Of a stretch of 64,000 nt of DNA, positions 1-9,228 are shown piece after piece. Source of the DNA: Flavobacterium sp. YJ01 (GTDB lineage: Bacteria; Bacteroidota; Bacteroidia; Flavobacteriales; Flavobacteriaceae); the NCBI RefSeq assembly GCF_029320955.1, contig NZ_CP119757.1, forward strand, positions 1,612,001 through 1,676,000, written 5' to 3'. The notes beneath the pieces were generated by a model that was not told the DNA's origin, did not search any database, and saw only the letters and a program-made list of their open reading frames with translations. Within the stretch, counting starts at the first letter, position 1, and each line of letters starts with the position of its first letter. Made by a program: the position numbers and the translations under genes.

Positions 1-853
1 ACGATATAAATGCCATTGTCAAAGCCAATTTATAAACCGCCGGCTTGTCTTGTTCATCGATGTAAGGTGTAAAAAAAACCTGCTCTTCTATGTTAAGATT
101 AGCTGCCAGCTTTTTCAAATCTTCATTTCCCTGAGTAATCACTAAACTGACTTCTGCTCTTATATCTTCAGAAAGCAAAGCGTAAGCTCGAATCAAATTA
201 CCTACATTTTTATGGATGCGTATTCCTCCAAGATATACCACAAACTTATTGGGCAACTGATATTTTTCTTTGACTTTTGTTAAGTGTTCTTGTTCTATTT
301 CATTGTTGTACAACTCAAAATCAACACCATTAGGAATGACAAAAATTTTATTTTTGTTGTATAAAAACTCTTCCAGAATGTCTTTTTTAGAGGCCTCCGA
401 TATTGTTATCAAATAATCAGAATGGCGGATTGCATAATCAATATCATTTCTGTAATCTATTTGTATCTGGTCATTTTCTGTAGCGACTCTTAAGGGTATT
501 AAATCATGAATTGTACTGATTACAATACCGCTGTAACTGACTCTCGGAATTTTATAAGTCAGGAACAAATTAATATCTGACTCGCCGTGCATCATATTGT
601 GGTAATAAAAAGGCAGTGCTTTTTTTATTAATCTCGAATACACAACTTTAGCGGGAACTGATGAATATTTTACTGGAAAGGAGAATCTTTCTAATTCATT
701 TTTTTTGACCCCTCTCACAAAATTAAAACTGCCGAAAATTTTATATAATTTACTTTTTTCTAATTCGGCTATTAATTTATTGGCAAACAGAGCAATTCCG
801 GAACCTTGATTGTTTACAGGCTGCAGATTAATATTTATGGTATTTCTTTTCAT
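1..853 (-). CDS. Glycosyltransferase, GT4 family (partial, C-terminus beyond left edge)
   Basis: The reading frame starts at 853 and runs off the left edge, giving about 284 residues. It begins MKRNTININLQPVNNQGSGI, a typical GT-B N-terminal strand with a glycine-rich loop. Further motifs are STIHDLIPLR, the segment FVIPNGVDFE, and VVYLGGIRIHKNV, which marks the start of the nucleotide-sugar binding half of GT4 enzymes. The product probably transfers one sugar of the surface polysaccharide repeat unit at the inner membrane. The start ATG overlaps the stop of the upstream glycosyltransferase gene (ATGA, 850-853), so the two are translationally coupled in one operon. Donor and acceptor cannot be told from sequence. 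The family is clear; the rest of the gene lies outside the window. Confidence 0.85.
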   Translation of the reverse strand, partial: MKRNTININLQPVNNQGSGIALFANKLIAELEKSKLYKIFGSFNFVRGVKKNELERFSFPVKYSSVPAKVVYSRLIKKALPFYYHNMMHGESDINLFLTYKIPRVSYSGIVISTIHDLIPLRVATENDQIQIDYRNDIDYAIRHSDYLITISEASKKDILEEFLYNKNKIFVIPNGVDFELYNNEIEQEHLTKVKEKYQLPNKFVVYLGGIRIHKNVGNLIRAYALLSEDIRAEVSLVITQGNEDLKKLAANLNIEEQVFFTPYIDEQDKPAVYKLALTMAFIS

Positions 854-2139
854 TGTACAGAATTCACTTTAAGCTGCTGATAAAATTTTTGATAATTGGC
901 CTCTGCATTACATCTTTCTTCCCAAATTCTTCTGGACTGCCTGCACATCTCATTGAATTCTTCGGCTTCTAATAAGGCTATTTTGGTCAGTACAAGAACC
1001 AGTTCTTCGTTAGTAAAATCTTTATCGAGTAAAAAACCATTGACTCCATTTTCTACAATCTCTGCCGTTCCACCAACATTTGTTGCGATTATAATTTTTC
1101 CAAAAGACATTGCTTCCATAATAGAAACCGGAACGCCTTCATTTTCGCTTACGTTGATAAAAACATCATAGGTTTTATTGGCATATTCCGCAAGTATTTT
1201 TTCGTTACTGTAAGCGCCCATCAATTTTACAGCTACTGAAGGATTGTCGATCTGAGCTGCCATTTTACTTATCTTTTCAAATTCTTCTCCATCGCCATAA
1301 TGTACCCATTCTATCTTTACAAAAATCTTTGAAACTGCTTCCAAAATAGCGGATACTCTTTTAACGGGACGCGTCCAGGAGCAGGAAACAAGATGAAGTG
1401 TTTCGCTTTTTGGAAAAATCTTGATGCCTTTATCTAAAGAACCTAATCTTGATAATTTTAATTTATCGTTGTATTGTGGAAACTCTTTATTTAAATAGGA
1501 TACACCATCTTTTGAAATCGAATGTATTTCATCCATCTCAGACAAAATGTATTCTCTCATGGGCAGATAACGGCCTGCATTAGCATATTCGTAGAGGTCA
1601 AATCGATGACAGCGTGTGATTTTTTTTTCAAAATGGATTGTCTTTTGAAACTTCTTTTTTAATGTAATAATTACAAAAGCACTAATGTACATCCAGTAAG
1701 AATATAATACTACATCGCAATTTTTGTACTTCTCCTTAACAACTTTTTCTAAATCATTTAAAGCATTGTTCGCAATAAACAAAAAGATAAACAGCTGCTT
1801 AATATTTCTTAATGTCAATCGATTTGTCTGCATCAAAAGCCATAATTCTTTATAAAATTTTGAATTAGTGCAAGTCAAAAAAAGGAGTTTCACTATTCTT
1901 GATTTGCTTTTATAAGAAAGAGCACTGTTGTAAAATGTTACGGACTCTTTGGGCTTCTTATAAATAATATCCTCAAACGTCTTAGCGCCATAAACTAAAA
2001 TCGGAAAACATACTATTTCGTCAAAACCAGCCGCGTATTCTAATTCATTGGATAAAAAATCTTCTGATTTCCCATATGGAAATTGTGTATTGACTACAAT
2101 GAGTACTCTTTTTTTACTGTTTTTCATTTTTTTAGACAA
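850..2139 (-). CDS. Glycosyltransferase, GT4 family
   Basis: This 429-residue protein has the GT-B layout of GT4 enzymes. The C-terminal half holds HLVSCSWTRPVKRV, where UDP/GDP-sugar binding begins, and a clear EX7E-like region, NVSENEGVPVSIMEAMSFG, at about residues 331-349. No signal peptide is seen, so it should act at the cytoplasmic face of the inner membrane in polysaccharide repeat-unit assembly. The annotated start overlaps the upstream polymerase-like gene by 8 bases; a second Met four codons later (2127) would remove the overlap and is equally plausible. The stop overlaps the next glycosyltransferase start. The specific sugar is unknown. Close packing with the neighbours points to a single surface-polysaccharide operon. 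Confidence 0.87.
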   Translation of the reverse strand: MSKKMKNSKKRVLIVVNTQFPYGKSEDFLSNELEYAAGFDEIVCFPILVYGAKTFEDIIYKKPKESVTFYNSALSYKSKSRIVKLLFLTCTNSKFYKELWLLMQTNRLTLRNIKQLFIFLFIANNALNDLEKVVKEKYKNCDVVLYSYWMYISAFVIITLKKKFQKTIHFEKKITRCHRFDLYEYANAGRYLPMREYILSEMDEIHSISKDGVSYLNKEFPQYNDKLKLSRLGSLDKGIKIFPKSETLHLVSCSWTRPVKRVSAILEAVSKIFVKIEWVHYGDGEEFEKISKMAAQIDNPSVAVKLMGAYSNEKILAEYANKTYDVFINVSENEGVPVSIMEAMSFGKIIIATNVGGTAEIVENGVNGFLLDKDFTNEELVLVLTKIALLEAEEFNEMCRQSRRIWEERCNAEANYQKFYQQLKVNSVQ

Positions 2140-3619
2140 TAGACCCAGCTGTCCAGTTATAATTTAGATTCCCTACACGAGACTCTGCTCTCCTATATTT
2201 GTTTCGTTTTAAAACTTCGATTCGATTTACCCACAAGACAAGCCAATAAAAAAGTATGTATTTACTCCAGCAGAAAATAATGGTCTGCAGACAATAACAA
2301 TGAACTAATCCCATAAGAATGGACATCCAGATGTACATGTATTTATAGTACAGATCCTGAACGACTTTAGAGGCGGCTTCCATTCTTACTAAAAGCATAA
2401 TCATAATATAATTCCCTAAAATCAGAGCCGGCCAGCCCAGTAGATTGCCTCCTATAATTAAAAAACCTCCTGAAAGCGACAGCATCTGTCCCCTGTCATC
2501 TCTTTGTTTTAATGAATCTTTAAAAACATCCGAAGAAGAACGCAGTTCTTTCAGACTATTGGATAAAGTCTTAAATCCTGGTAAATCTGATAAACCTGAG
2601 AGTCCATCTGAAAAATCTTTAATCAAAGCTTCATTCGACTTTGCGGCACTGATGCCTATCGAAGCCTGATAAGACCGCGCAACAGTCCATAAACCATTGG
2701 CATACTCTTCAATAAAATTGGAAACTACCACGTTGGAATCGCCACTTTCTAAAGTACCTGCATTATCTTCTGCAAATTGTTTATTTGCATAAGACAAAAC
2801 CATAATAACAATGGCAAACGGAAGTAATATTGCCAAAATCTTTGTTTTTAACTGCGGATAACTTACAATCAAAATGGTAATTGTAGCAATCGCTGTTTCG
2901 TATATCAGTGAACGGTTGCTCCCAAAATAAGAGATAAAATTAAAGATGGCAGCAATAACACCTAAGCCAAAATACAACTGAAAACCAGCTTTGTTTCTAG
3001 CATATTTTTTTGCCTCAGCAAGCAATAGAATGAAAATGAAGATTTTTATACTATTAAAAATCGTAGCATCAAATACAACTGCCACTTTAGAAACTGATTC
3101 TTTTAATGCTAATATATTAAGCCCCGGCATCCAGGAATTAAAACGAACTAAAAGGAATAAAAAATAAACAAGCAGCACTCGTTTTCCATAAGAATTTAGT
3201 GGCAGCTGTCTATGTGAAATATCGTTCTTCCGATATTTTTTAATGTAAATAGGAAACCATTTTTTTATGACAATACAAGCAATAAATAATTCAATTCCAT
3301 AAATAAGCACTGCAATATCATACGAATCAGCTTTGGCTTCAGGCATCCTAAAATTCAATTTTCCGTCTGAAAGCGTGATCAGAAAAGGCTGAATAAGATA
3401 TCGAACAACGACAATGCTGTAATAAATTTTAAGTCCTATTCCCTGCTTATGATACCGAAGTATTGTACTGCCGTAAATGGATATGCATACGGTAAAAAAC
3501 AAAGGAATTAGGAACAGTAATTCCAGACCTTTCCTGGCAATTGGCTGGTTATAGATATAATAACTTTCTATTATACCCAGCAGCGCTAATCCAATTGTAA
3601 TATAATTATGATTTTTCAA
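2132..3619 (-). CDS. Polytopic membrane protein, probable O-antigen/exopolysaccharide polymerase (Wzy- or EpsG-like)
   Basis: The 495-residue protein has about ten to twelve hydrophobic segments and a long hydrophilic loop around residues 285-385, between transmembrane helices. Large periplasmic loops of this kind are typical of Wzy-type polymerases. The first segments are at about residues 8-24, 33-52 and 68-84. The gene lies between two glycosyltransferase genes, 2 bases after the upstream one and overlapping the downstream one by 8 bases. This fits a polymerase that joins lipid-linked repeat units in the periplasm. No short catalytic motif can be cited because Wzy proteins are poorly conserved. 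An O-antigen ligase or flippase-like role cannot be excluded, but topology and loop size favour polymerase. Confidence 0.65.
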   Translation of the reverse strand: MKNHNYITIGLALLGIIESYYIYNQPIARKGLELLFLIPLFFTVCISIYGSTILRYHKQGIGLKIYYSIVVVRYLIQPFLITLSDGKLNFRMPEAKADSYDIAVLIYGIELFIACIVIKKWFPIYIKKYRKNDISHRQLPLNSYGKRVLLVYFLFLLVRFNSWMPGLNILALKESVSKVAVVFDATIFNSIKIFIFILLLAEAKKYARNKAGFQLYFGLGVIAAIFNFISYFGSNRSLIYETAIATITILIVSYPQLKTKILAILLPFAIVIMVLSYANKQFAEDNAGTLESGDSNVVVSNFIEEYANGLWTVARSYQASIGISAAKSNEALIKDFSDGLSGLSDLPGFKTLSNSLKELRSSSDVFKDSLKQRDDRGQMLSLSGGFLIIGGNLLGWPALILGNYIMIMLLVRMEAASKVVQDLYYKYMYIWMSILMGLVHCYCLQTIIFCWSKYILFYWLVLWVNRIEVLKRNKYRRAESRVGNLNYNWTAGSIV

Positions 3620-3621
3620 AC

Positions 3622-4752
3622 TTAAACTGCTGCGTTAAAATACTCAACAACACCTTGAAGCGTAACAGACATGTCACATCTTTTTTGAGAGGCTGACCTG
3701 ATTTCTTCCGAAATATTACGATCTCTATTCTGGTACATTTTTTTGTAAAATTCTATAAGTCCGTAAATGTTAACAGGACTTTCATCAGGACTTATCTGAT
3801 GTACATATTTTTCATTGTCTTGAATTGAAAAAGCATCCACAACATAAGAAGAAATCATAGGCAGTCCTTTAGCGGCATATTCCTTTGATTTTATTGTACT
3901 TTCTGTCTCTAAACCAATTCGATGTATTGCAATTGAATTTACAGCAATATCTGCCTTTTCATAAAGATCATCTAAATCACTGCCGCTTTTGAAACCGTAA
4001 AATAAAACATGTTTTTCAATGCCGTATTTCGCCACTAATTCCTGATACTTTTTGATTTCATCTCCCTCTCCAACTAAATGGTAGACAATATTAATATCGC
4101 CTCCAAGTTGGTAATACTCCTTTAATCCTTCAATTAACCTGTCATAACCATGACAACTCATGGTAAGAGATACCGAAATTAAATGTATTTCATTGGCATT
4201 GTAAATTCTCTTCTCTACAGGAAGAACATTTTCATAAATAACTCCATTCATGGTATTTATGGTTTTTATACCGAAAATCTTATGATCATTAGAATACGTT
4301 ACAATTCGACCAACATAAAGTCTCAGCAAAAAATTAGAAGAAGCATCCATGAAATAACGCATTGCTCCTCCCTTCCATTTCAGCAGTTCTTGCTTGTAAG
4401 GAAACGTAGGGATTTCAATAACGATTTTGCTCTTTTTTTTACTTAAGATTCTCAGGGAATTGAGAAACAAAAAATCACACAAATGGTATCTGGTGTAAAT
4501 AAAACTGTAATTGTTTACCGAAAGTGTTTTATCAATAAAAGAATACATTTTAAGTCTTCGATTGGTATTTTCTAAAGGAATCGTTTCAAAAAAACTATTA
4601 TTCAGATAATAAAGACAGTCTGGGCCATAAGAGATTAGCGTGACATTATAAGATTTACTAAAAACCTTATACTGATTTAGTATTTTTTTAGACACCCCAT
4701 TTAATTTTTCAAAATCAATTATCACTGGCGCTATATACAACAACTGTTTCAT
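3622..4752 (-). CDS. Glycosyltransferase, GT4-like
   Basis: This 376-residue protein starts MKQLLYIAPVIIDFEKLNGV, an N-terminal strand followed by an acceptor-binding loop as in GT-B glycosyltransferases. The C-terminal half has IHLISVSLTMSCHGYDRLIE (strand then GYDRL helix, about residues 189-208), YHLVGEGDE, VLFYGFKSGSDLDDLYEKAD and ETESTIKSKEYAAKGLPMIS. The last stands where GT4 enzymes carry the E-x7-E motif. It is the fourth gene of the polysaccharide operon and lies 14 bases after the histidine kinase gene stop. Its sugar specificity is unknown. It is somewhat divergent from the classic family, and the second half is the better match. Confidence 0.8.
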   Translation of the reverse strand: MKQLLYIAPVIIDFEKLNGVSKKILNQYKVFSKSYNVTLISYGPDCLYYLNNSFFETIPLENTNRRLKMYSFIDKTLSVNNYSFIYTRYHLCDFLFLNSLRILSKKKSKIVIEIPTFPYKQELLKWKGGAMRYFMDASSNFLLRLYVGRIVTYSNDHKIFGIKTINTMNGVIYENVLPVEKRIYNANEIHLISVSLTMSCHGYDRLIEGLKEYYQLGGDINIVYHLVGEGDEIKKYQELVAKYGIEKHVLFYGFKSGSDLDDLYEKADIAVNSIAIHRIGLETESTIKSKEYAAKGLPMISSYVVDAFSIQDNEKYVHQISPDESPVNIYGLIEFYKKMYQNRDRNISEEIRSASQKRCDMSVTLQGVVEYFNAAV

Positions 4753-4766
4753 TCCCTTTTAAAGTA

Positions 4767-5498
4767 TTAATTTTGATTTTTAAAGTTTCTTAATTCTAAA
4801 ATAAAACAGCTGCCTCTTCCTTGAGCAGACTTCACATTAATAGTACCTTCCAAAGCTTCAACAGTTTGTTTTACAATATGCAATCCTATTCCGTATCCTT
4901 CAGAATTATTGGATTCTCTGAAAAATTTATCAAATACTCTGTCCTGATTCATCTCGGCAATGCCAATCCCATTATCTGATACAGAAATTTTAAGCGTGTT
5001 GCCATCTGAACAACCTTCTACAACTATCACTTTTCCAACAACTTCTTTATTATGATATTTTACAGCATTGCCAATCAAATTTTCCAATACCGTATTTAAT
5101 CTGAATCTATCTGAAAAAAAGGCTTCTTGTTCTTTAATGTTTACTTGAAAATGAATTCCTAAAGTTTTTATTTCATTAGAAAAAATTTCAGCTGCGTCTG
5201 CAACCGTTTTTTCAAGTGGAATTTTAGTAATCTGAAGTTCTGGATAATCGGCTTTTGAGTTTTTTAGATTGTTTCGAATCGTCTGGTCTAGATGAACTAC
5301 GCGGTCTTTTATCATTCGGATATATTCCATTGTGCTTTCTTCCTTAGTTTCTTCTTCAATTAAAGAAACCAGCATTTTTAAAGCATTAACCGGCGAAAGC
5401 AGATCATGTGATACTCTGAAAGCAAAACTTTCTAAATTTTTGTTTACTGCTTTCAAATCACTGATGCTGATTCTCTTTCTCTCTTTTAGCTTGTTCAT
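4767..5498 (-). CDS. Sensor-less cytoplasmic histidine kinase (HisKA-HATPase)
   Basis: The 243-residue protein consists almost only of a kinase core. The HisKA H-box is FRVSHDLLSPVNALKML with the phosphorylatable His at residue 31; the N-box is LENLIGNAVKYH, the G1 box VSDNGIGIAE and the G2 box EGYGIGLHIVKQ. There is no transmembrane helix, PAS or GAF domain, so any signal must come through a partner protein. The gene sits between the polysaccharide glycosyltransferases and a small receiver-like gene 41 bases upstream, on the same strand. This suggests local control of polysaccharide production. No cognate regulator with intact phospho-acceptor residues lies next to it; the closest intact receivers are encoded near 12.3-16.6 kb. 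Confidence 0.85.
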   Translation of the reverse strand: MNKLKERKRISISDLKAVNKNLESFAFRVSHDLLSPVNALKMLVSLIEEETKEESTMEYIRMIKDRVVHLDQTIRNNLKNSKADYPELQITKIPLEKTVADAAEIFSNEIKTLGIHFQVNIKEQEAFFSDRFRLNTVLENLIGNAVKYHNKEVVGKVIVVEGCSDGNTLKISVSDNGIGIAEMNQDRVFDKFFRESNNSEGYGIGLHIVKQTVEALEGTINVKSAQGRGSCFILELRNFKNQN

Positions 5499-5539
5499 TT
5501 TTTCTAATTTTTACCTAAAAAATAAAGCTGTACGCTGTT

Positions 5540-5917
5540 CTATTTACATATTGACTGTTCATCAACCAAACTAAATTTTTCCTCAAAATGCAGTCTAAGA
5601 TCATTTCTAAATCCCCTTTTTGTATCCAGACATTCTAACACTTCAATGTTTTGTATGTTTTTAAATTTATTGAGGAACTGCGGGCAATGATTACAGACCA
5701 ATACTGGAATTCCGTATGAATTAATCCTTAAAAGATCAATCAAATCATTCTCCGAATAAAAAACAAAAACTACTAATGAAAGATCATCTGTCATTTCATG
5801 CCCATAAAGAATATCTGCTTTATGCCCGGCAACAAAATTGATATCCTTAAACTCATATTTCAAGAACCTTGAGAAATAATGAAATTTATCATAAACCATT
5901 ACTCTGTTTGCATCCAT
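5540..5917 (-). CDS. Small protein with receiver-like fold lacking phosphorylation residues
   Basis: The 125-residue protein is not recognised as a named family. Its hydrophobic pattern follows the alternating strand/helix order of a response-regulator receiver: RVMVYDKFHYF (strand 1), INFVAG (strand 2), LSLVVFVFYS (strand 3), IPVLVCNH (strand 4) and IEVLECLD (strand 5). The acidic pair after strand 1 is reduced to one Asp, the phospho-acceptor position after strand 3 is Tyr/Ser, and the Lys after strand 5 is missing. It lies just upstream of the sensor-less histidine kinase and in the same direction. A pseudo-receiver that docks on the kinase without being phosphorylated is an inference from this layout; an unrelated small regulator is possible. 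Confidence 0.55.
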   Translation of the reverse strand: MDANRVMVYDKFHYFSRFLKYEFKDINFVAGHKADILYGHEMTDDLSLVVFVFYSENDLIDLLRINSYGIPVLVCNHCPQFLNKFKNIQNIEVLECLDTKRGFRNDLRLHFEEKFSLVDEQSICK

Positions 5918-6086
5918 AACTTTTAATTGTTAAATTGAATTTATACTAAAATATTCATGCGTATTCAAGTGATTTGAGGCGGTTTAAGAACGGAAAATGA
6001 TTAGTTTTCACTTTTATTTTAATTCTTTATTTTAAAATGTATTCTCATAATTTATAAGGAACAGCTAAACGAAACACATAATTCAA

Positions 6087-7049
6087 TTACAGGCCGATTG
6101 AAACTTCTTTTATATTTTCAGCATTGGCCAAAAACCATTCGTAAGTTTTTGCAATTCCATCTTTAAGATGAATCTGTTGTTTCCAACCTAACTGTTGCAT
6201 TTTTGAACTATCCATCAATTTTCGAGGTGTACCATCAGGCATAGAATCATCCCAGATAATTTTACCTTTATGTCCTACAATGCTTTGAATCATCAATGCC
6301 AGTTCTTTGATACTTAAATCTTGTCCAGATCCAACATTGTATAAATAATCCGGAAGTCTGTTTTCTAAGGCAAACACTACAGCTTTGGCCATATCGTCTG
6401 CATGAAGGAACTCTCTCATAGGATTGCCTGTTCCCCAAAGTGTTACTGCTGCATGATCATTTTCCTTAGCTTCATGAAATTTTCTGATCATAGCAGGTAA
6501 AACATGCGAGCTTTTTAAATCAAAATTATCATGAATCCCATACAAATTAGTAGGCATTAGGCTTACATAGTCTTTATCAAATTCTTTACGAACAGCCTGA
6601 CAAGCTTTGATGCCCGAAATTTTAGCCAGAGCATACCATTCATTAGTTGGCTCCAATGCTGCTGTTAATAAATAATCTTCCTGAATAGGCTGTGGTGCTA
6701 TTTTAGGATAAATACAAGAACTGCCAAGAAAAATAAATTTCTCTATTCCTGACTTTAAAGCAGTATCAATTAAATTATTCTGAATCTGCATGTTCTCCAT
6801 AATAAATTGATAGGGATAATTATTGTTTGCCAAAATCCCTCCCACTTTTGCCGCTGCATCTATAACTGCCTTCGGTTTCTCTTTTTCAAAAAATGCCTGA
6901 ACCGCCTGTTGGTCACGTAGATCCAACTCACTACTTGACTGTCCGATTAAATTTTGATAACCTTCGTTTTCCAACGCTCTCCATACTGCAGATCCGACCA
7001 TGCCGCGATGACCTGCAATGTATATTTTGGAAGTTTTATCTATATTCAT
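6087..7049 (-). CDS. fcl: GDP-L-fucose synthase
   Basis: The 320-residue enzyme converts GDP-4-keto-6-deoxy-D-mannose to GDP-L-fucose using NADPH (epimerase plus reductase). The N-terminal nucleotide-binding motif is YIAGHRGMVGSA, the active-site Ser-Cys region is GSSCIYPK, and the catalytic Tyr-Lys pair is in YALAKISG. These are signatures of the SDR-type GDP-fucose synthases (WcaG/Fcl), and the length is normal. It follows gmd with a 1-base gap, so the two sequential enzymes are made from one mRNA. The product is a nucleotide sugar for the polysaccharide assembled by the glycosyltransferases at 1-4.8 kb. A 169-base gap separates it from the kinase-associated gene downstream. Confidence 0.95.
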   Translation of the reverse strand: MNIDKTSKIYIAGHRGMVGSAVWRALENEGYQNLIGQSSSELDLRDQQAVQAFFEKEKPKAVIDAAAKVGGILANNNYPYQFIMENMQIQNNLIDTALKSGIEKFIFLGSSCIYPKIAPQPIQEDYLLTAALEPTNEWYALAKISGIKACQAVRKEFDKDYVSLMPTNLYGIHDNFDLKSSHVLPAMIRKFHEAKENDHAAVTLWGTGNPMREFLHADDMAKAVVFALENRLPDYLYNVGSGQDLSIKELALMIQSIVGHKGKIIWDDSMPDGTPRKLMDSSKMQQLGWKQQIHLKDGIAKTYEWFLANAENIKEVSIGL

Positions 7050-7050
7050 T

Positions 7051-8175
7051 TTACTCGTAGTAGTTCATTGTTTGATATCCTGCTTCTTCTAAATGATGGT
7101 CTTTCTGCATTATTTTTATATCAGACTGCATCATATCATTTACTAAATCCTGTAAATTATATTCAGGCACCCATCCTAATTTTGTGTTCGCTTTTGTCGC
7201 ATCTCCAATTAGTAATTCCACCTCTGTAGGACGGAAATAACGAGGATTTACCGCTAAGATTTCTTTTCCGATTTCTATTTGAAAATCAGGATTATTACAT
7301 GCAGCTACGTAAGCTTTTTCATCAACACCGCTACCTTTAAATTCAATTTCCACCCCAACATAAGCAAAACTCATCTTAACAAAATCACGAACTGTTGTAG
7401 TTGTTCCTGTAGCAATTACCCAATCTTCTGGTTCATCGGCTTGAAGAATCATCCACATCATACGTACATAATCCTTGGCGTGTCCCCAGTCTCTTTGGGC
7501 ATCCAGATTTCCTAAATAAAACTTTTCCTGTAATCCTAACGCAATGCGCGATACTGCACGGGTAATTTTTCTGGTTACAAAAGTTTCACCGCGAATTGGC
7601 GATTCATGATTAAATAGAATTCCGTTGCAGGCATACATACCATAAGCTTCTCTGTAATTCACTGTAATCCAGTAGGCATACATTTTTGCCACTGCATAAG
7701 GAGAACGTGGATAAAATGGTGTCTTTTCTGTCTGAGGCACTTCCTGCACTTTTCCATACAATTCAGATGTAGAAGCCTGATAAATACGCGTCTTTTTTTC
7801 CAATCCTAATAAACGAACAGCATCTAAAATTCTTAAAGTTCCTAATCCGTCAGCGTTACCCGTGTACTCTGGCACTTCAAAAGATACCTGAACATGGCTC
7901 ATCGCTGCAAGATTATAAATCTCATCTGGCTGTATTTCCTGAATCAGACGAATTAAATTGGTGCTGTCAGTCATCTCACCGTAATGAAGTATAAAACGCT
8001 GATTGTCTACATGCGGATCCTGGTATAAATGATCGATTCGGTCTGTATTAAATAAAGAAGAGCGTCTTTTAAGTCCGTGAACTATGTAATTTTTTTTAAG
8101 TAAAAATTCACTTAAGTAAGCGCCGTCCTGTCCTGTAACTCCGGTTATTAAAGCTATTTTTGGTGTATTGGTCAT
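7051..8175 (-). CDS. gmd: GDP-mannose 4,6-dehydratase
   Basis: The 374-residue protein carries the Rossmann motif [17 protein letters not shown] at residues 9-25, the GDP-mannose binding segment GLKRRSS, and the catalytic Tyr-Lys in [10 protein letters not shown]. The region [20 protein letters not shown] is characteristic of Gmd. It dehydrates GDP-D-mannose to GDP-4-keto-6-deoxy-mannose, the substrate of the adjacent fcl product. The length matches bacterial Gmd. It lies 48 bases after the manC stop and 1 base before fcl, which orders the operon along the pathway from mannose-1-phosphate to GDP-fucose. Confidence 0.96.
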   Translation of the reverse strand: MTNTPKIALITGVTGQDGAYLSEFLLKKNYIVHGLKRRSSLFNTDRIDHLYQDPHVDNQRFILHYGEMTDSTNLIRLIQEIQPDEIYNLAAMSHVQVSFEVPEYTGNADGLGTLRILDAVRLLGLEKKTRIYQASTSELYGKVQEVPQTEKTPFYPRSPYAVAKMYAYWITVNYREAYGMYACNGILFNHESPIRGETFVTRKITRAVSRIALGLQEKFYLGNLDAQRDWGHAKDYVRMMWMILQADEPEDWVIATGTTTTVRDFVKMSFAYVGVEIEFKGSGVDEKAYVAACNNPDFQIEIGKEILAVNPRYFRPTEVELLIGDATKANTKLGWVPEYNLQDLVNDMMQSDIKIMQKDHHLEEAGYQTMNYYE

Positions 8176-8223
8176 AATATTTTTGATGTTGTAATAATTT
8201 TGTTTTTAACTGCTGCTTATATT

Positions 8224-9228
8224 CTAAAGCAGTGGAGAATTAGCAGCTTCCAATTCTTGATAAACTTGTTTTACCTCTTGAGAATTTTCTTTTTTTACTA
8301 CCAAAAAAGCATCGGGAGTATGAACTAAAAGGCAGTTTTCTACTCCAATAAAAGAAGTGTGTATGGCTGATCCAATTAGAATATTTCCGTTAGCGTCAGC
8401 TTGATGCCCTTTTTTCACTAAATAATCATAAACTGATTCAAACGATCCAAGATCTGACCAGTCAAACTGTGAAGCCACAACTTTTATATTAGAACTGCGT
8501 TCCATAACAGCATAATCAATACTAATGGAAGGAATCTGCATAGACAAATCAAAATCTAAAAATCCTGAATCATTGGCTTCCCAAGCTGTTCTTGCCCTGC
8601 TGTAAACTTCTGGTTCCTGCTTTTGAAGTTCCTGAAGAAAGACTCCCGCTTTAAAACAAAAAAGACCACTGTTCCAATAAAAATTGCCTTGGTCTAAAAA
8701 ATCTGAAGCCTTATCTAAACTAGGTTTTTCATGAAAAGCCAATACATGATTTCCTTCAAACTCAATGTAACCATATCCAGTTTCAGGCTTTGATGGCTTG
8801 ATGCCAAAAGTGACTAGATAATTATTCTCTGCAATTTCGACTGCTTGTTTTAGTGCTACCAAATACTCTTCTTCTCCATTAATAATATGATCTGAAGGCG
8901 TAACAATTAAAACATCTTCTTCTTTAGACTGAAAAGCGGCAAAAGCAATCGCTGCAGCGGTATTTCTCGGCGCAGCCTCAACAATATGCGAATGCTCAAG
9001 AGAAAATTTCTCCATCACTTTACAGCTCAACGAATGATTTTCTACGTTGCCAACAATGATTAATCTATTGGCGATGCTTTTATTTCTGTCAATTGTCATT
9101 TCCAAAAGGGAGCATCCGTCAAACAAATCAAGATACTGTTTTGGTTTTGTTTTACGGGAAAGAGGCCATAATCTGCTGCCTACTCCCCCCGTTAAAACAA
9201 CATGAACGATATTACTTGCTGCAATCAT
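8224..9228 (-). CDS. manC: Mannose-1-phosphate guanylyltransferase (short form)
   Basis: The 334-residue protein makes GDP-mannose from mannose-1-phosphate and GTP. The N-terminal pyrophosphorylase signature GGVGSRLWPLSRKTKPKQYL is present at about residues 14-33, and the sugar-binding motif FHEKP lies near residue 160. The bifunctional ManC of many bacteria is about 470 residues with a C-terminal phosphomannose isomerase cupin; that domain is absent, so isomerase activity must come from another locus. The start overlaps the stop of the upstream cytidylyltransferase gene by 4 bases (ATGA), so the two are translationally coupled. The gene supplies gmd and fcl directly downstream. Confidence 0.93.
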   Translation of the reverse strand: MIAASNIVHVVLTGGVGSRLWPLSRKTKPKQYLDLFDGCSLLEMTIDRNKSIANRLIIVGNVENHSLSCKVMEKFSLEHSHIVEAAPRNTAAAIAFAAFQSKEEDVLIVTPSDHIINGEEEYLVALKQAVEIAENNYLVTFGIKPSKPETGYGYIEFEGNHVLAFHEKPSLDKASDFLDQGNFYWNSGLFCFKAGVFLQELQKQEPEVYSRARTAWEANDSGFLDFDLSMQIPSISIDYAVMERSSNIKVVASQFDWSDLGSFESVYDYLVKKGHQADANGNILIGSAIHTSFIGVENCLLVHTPDAFLVVKKENSQEVKQVYQELEAANSPLL

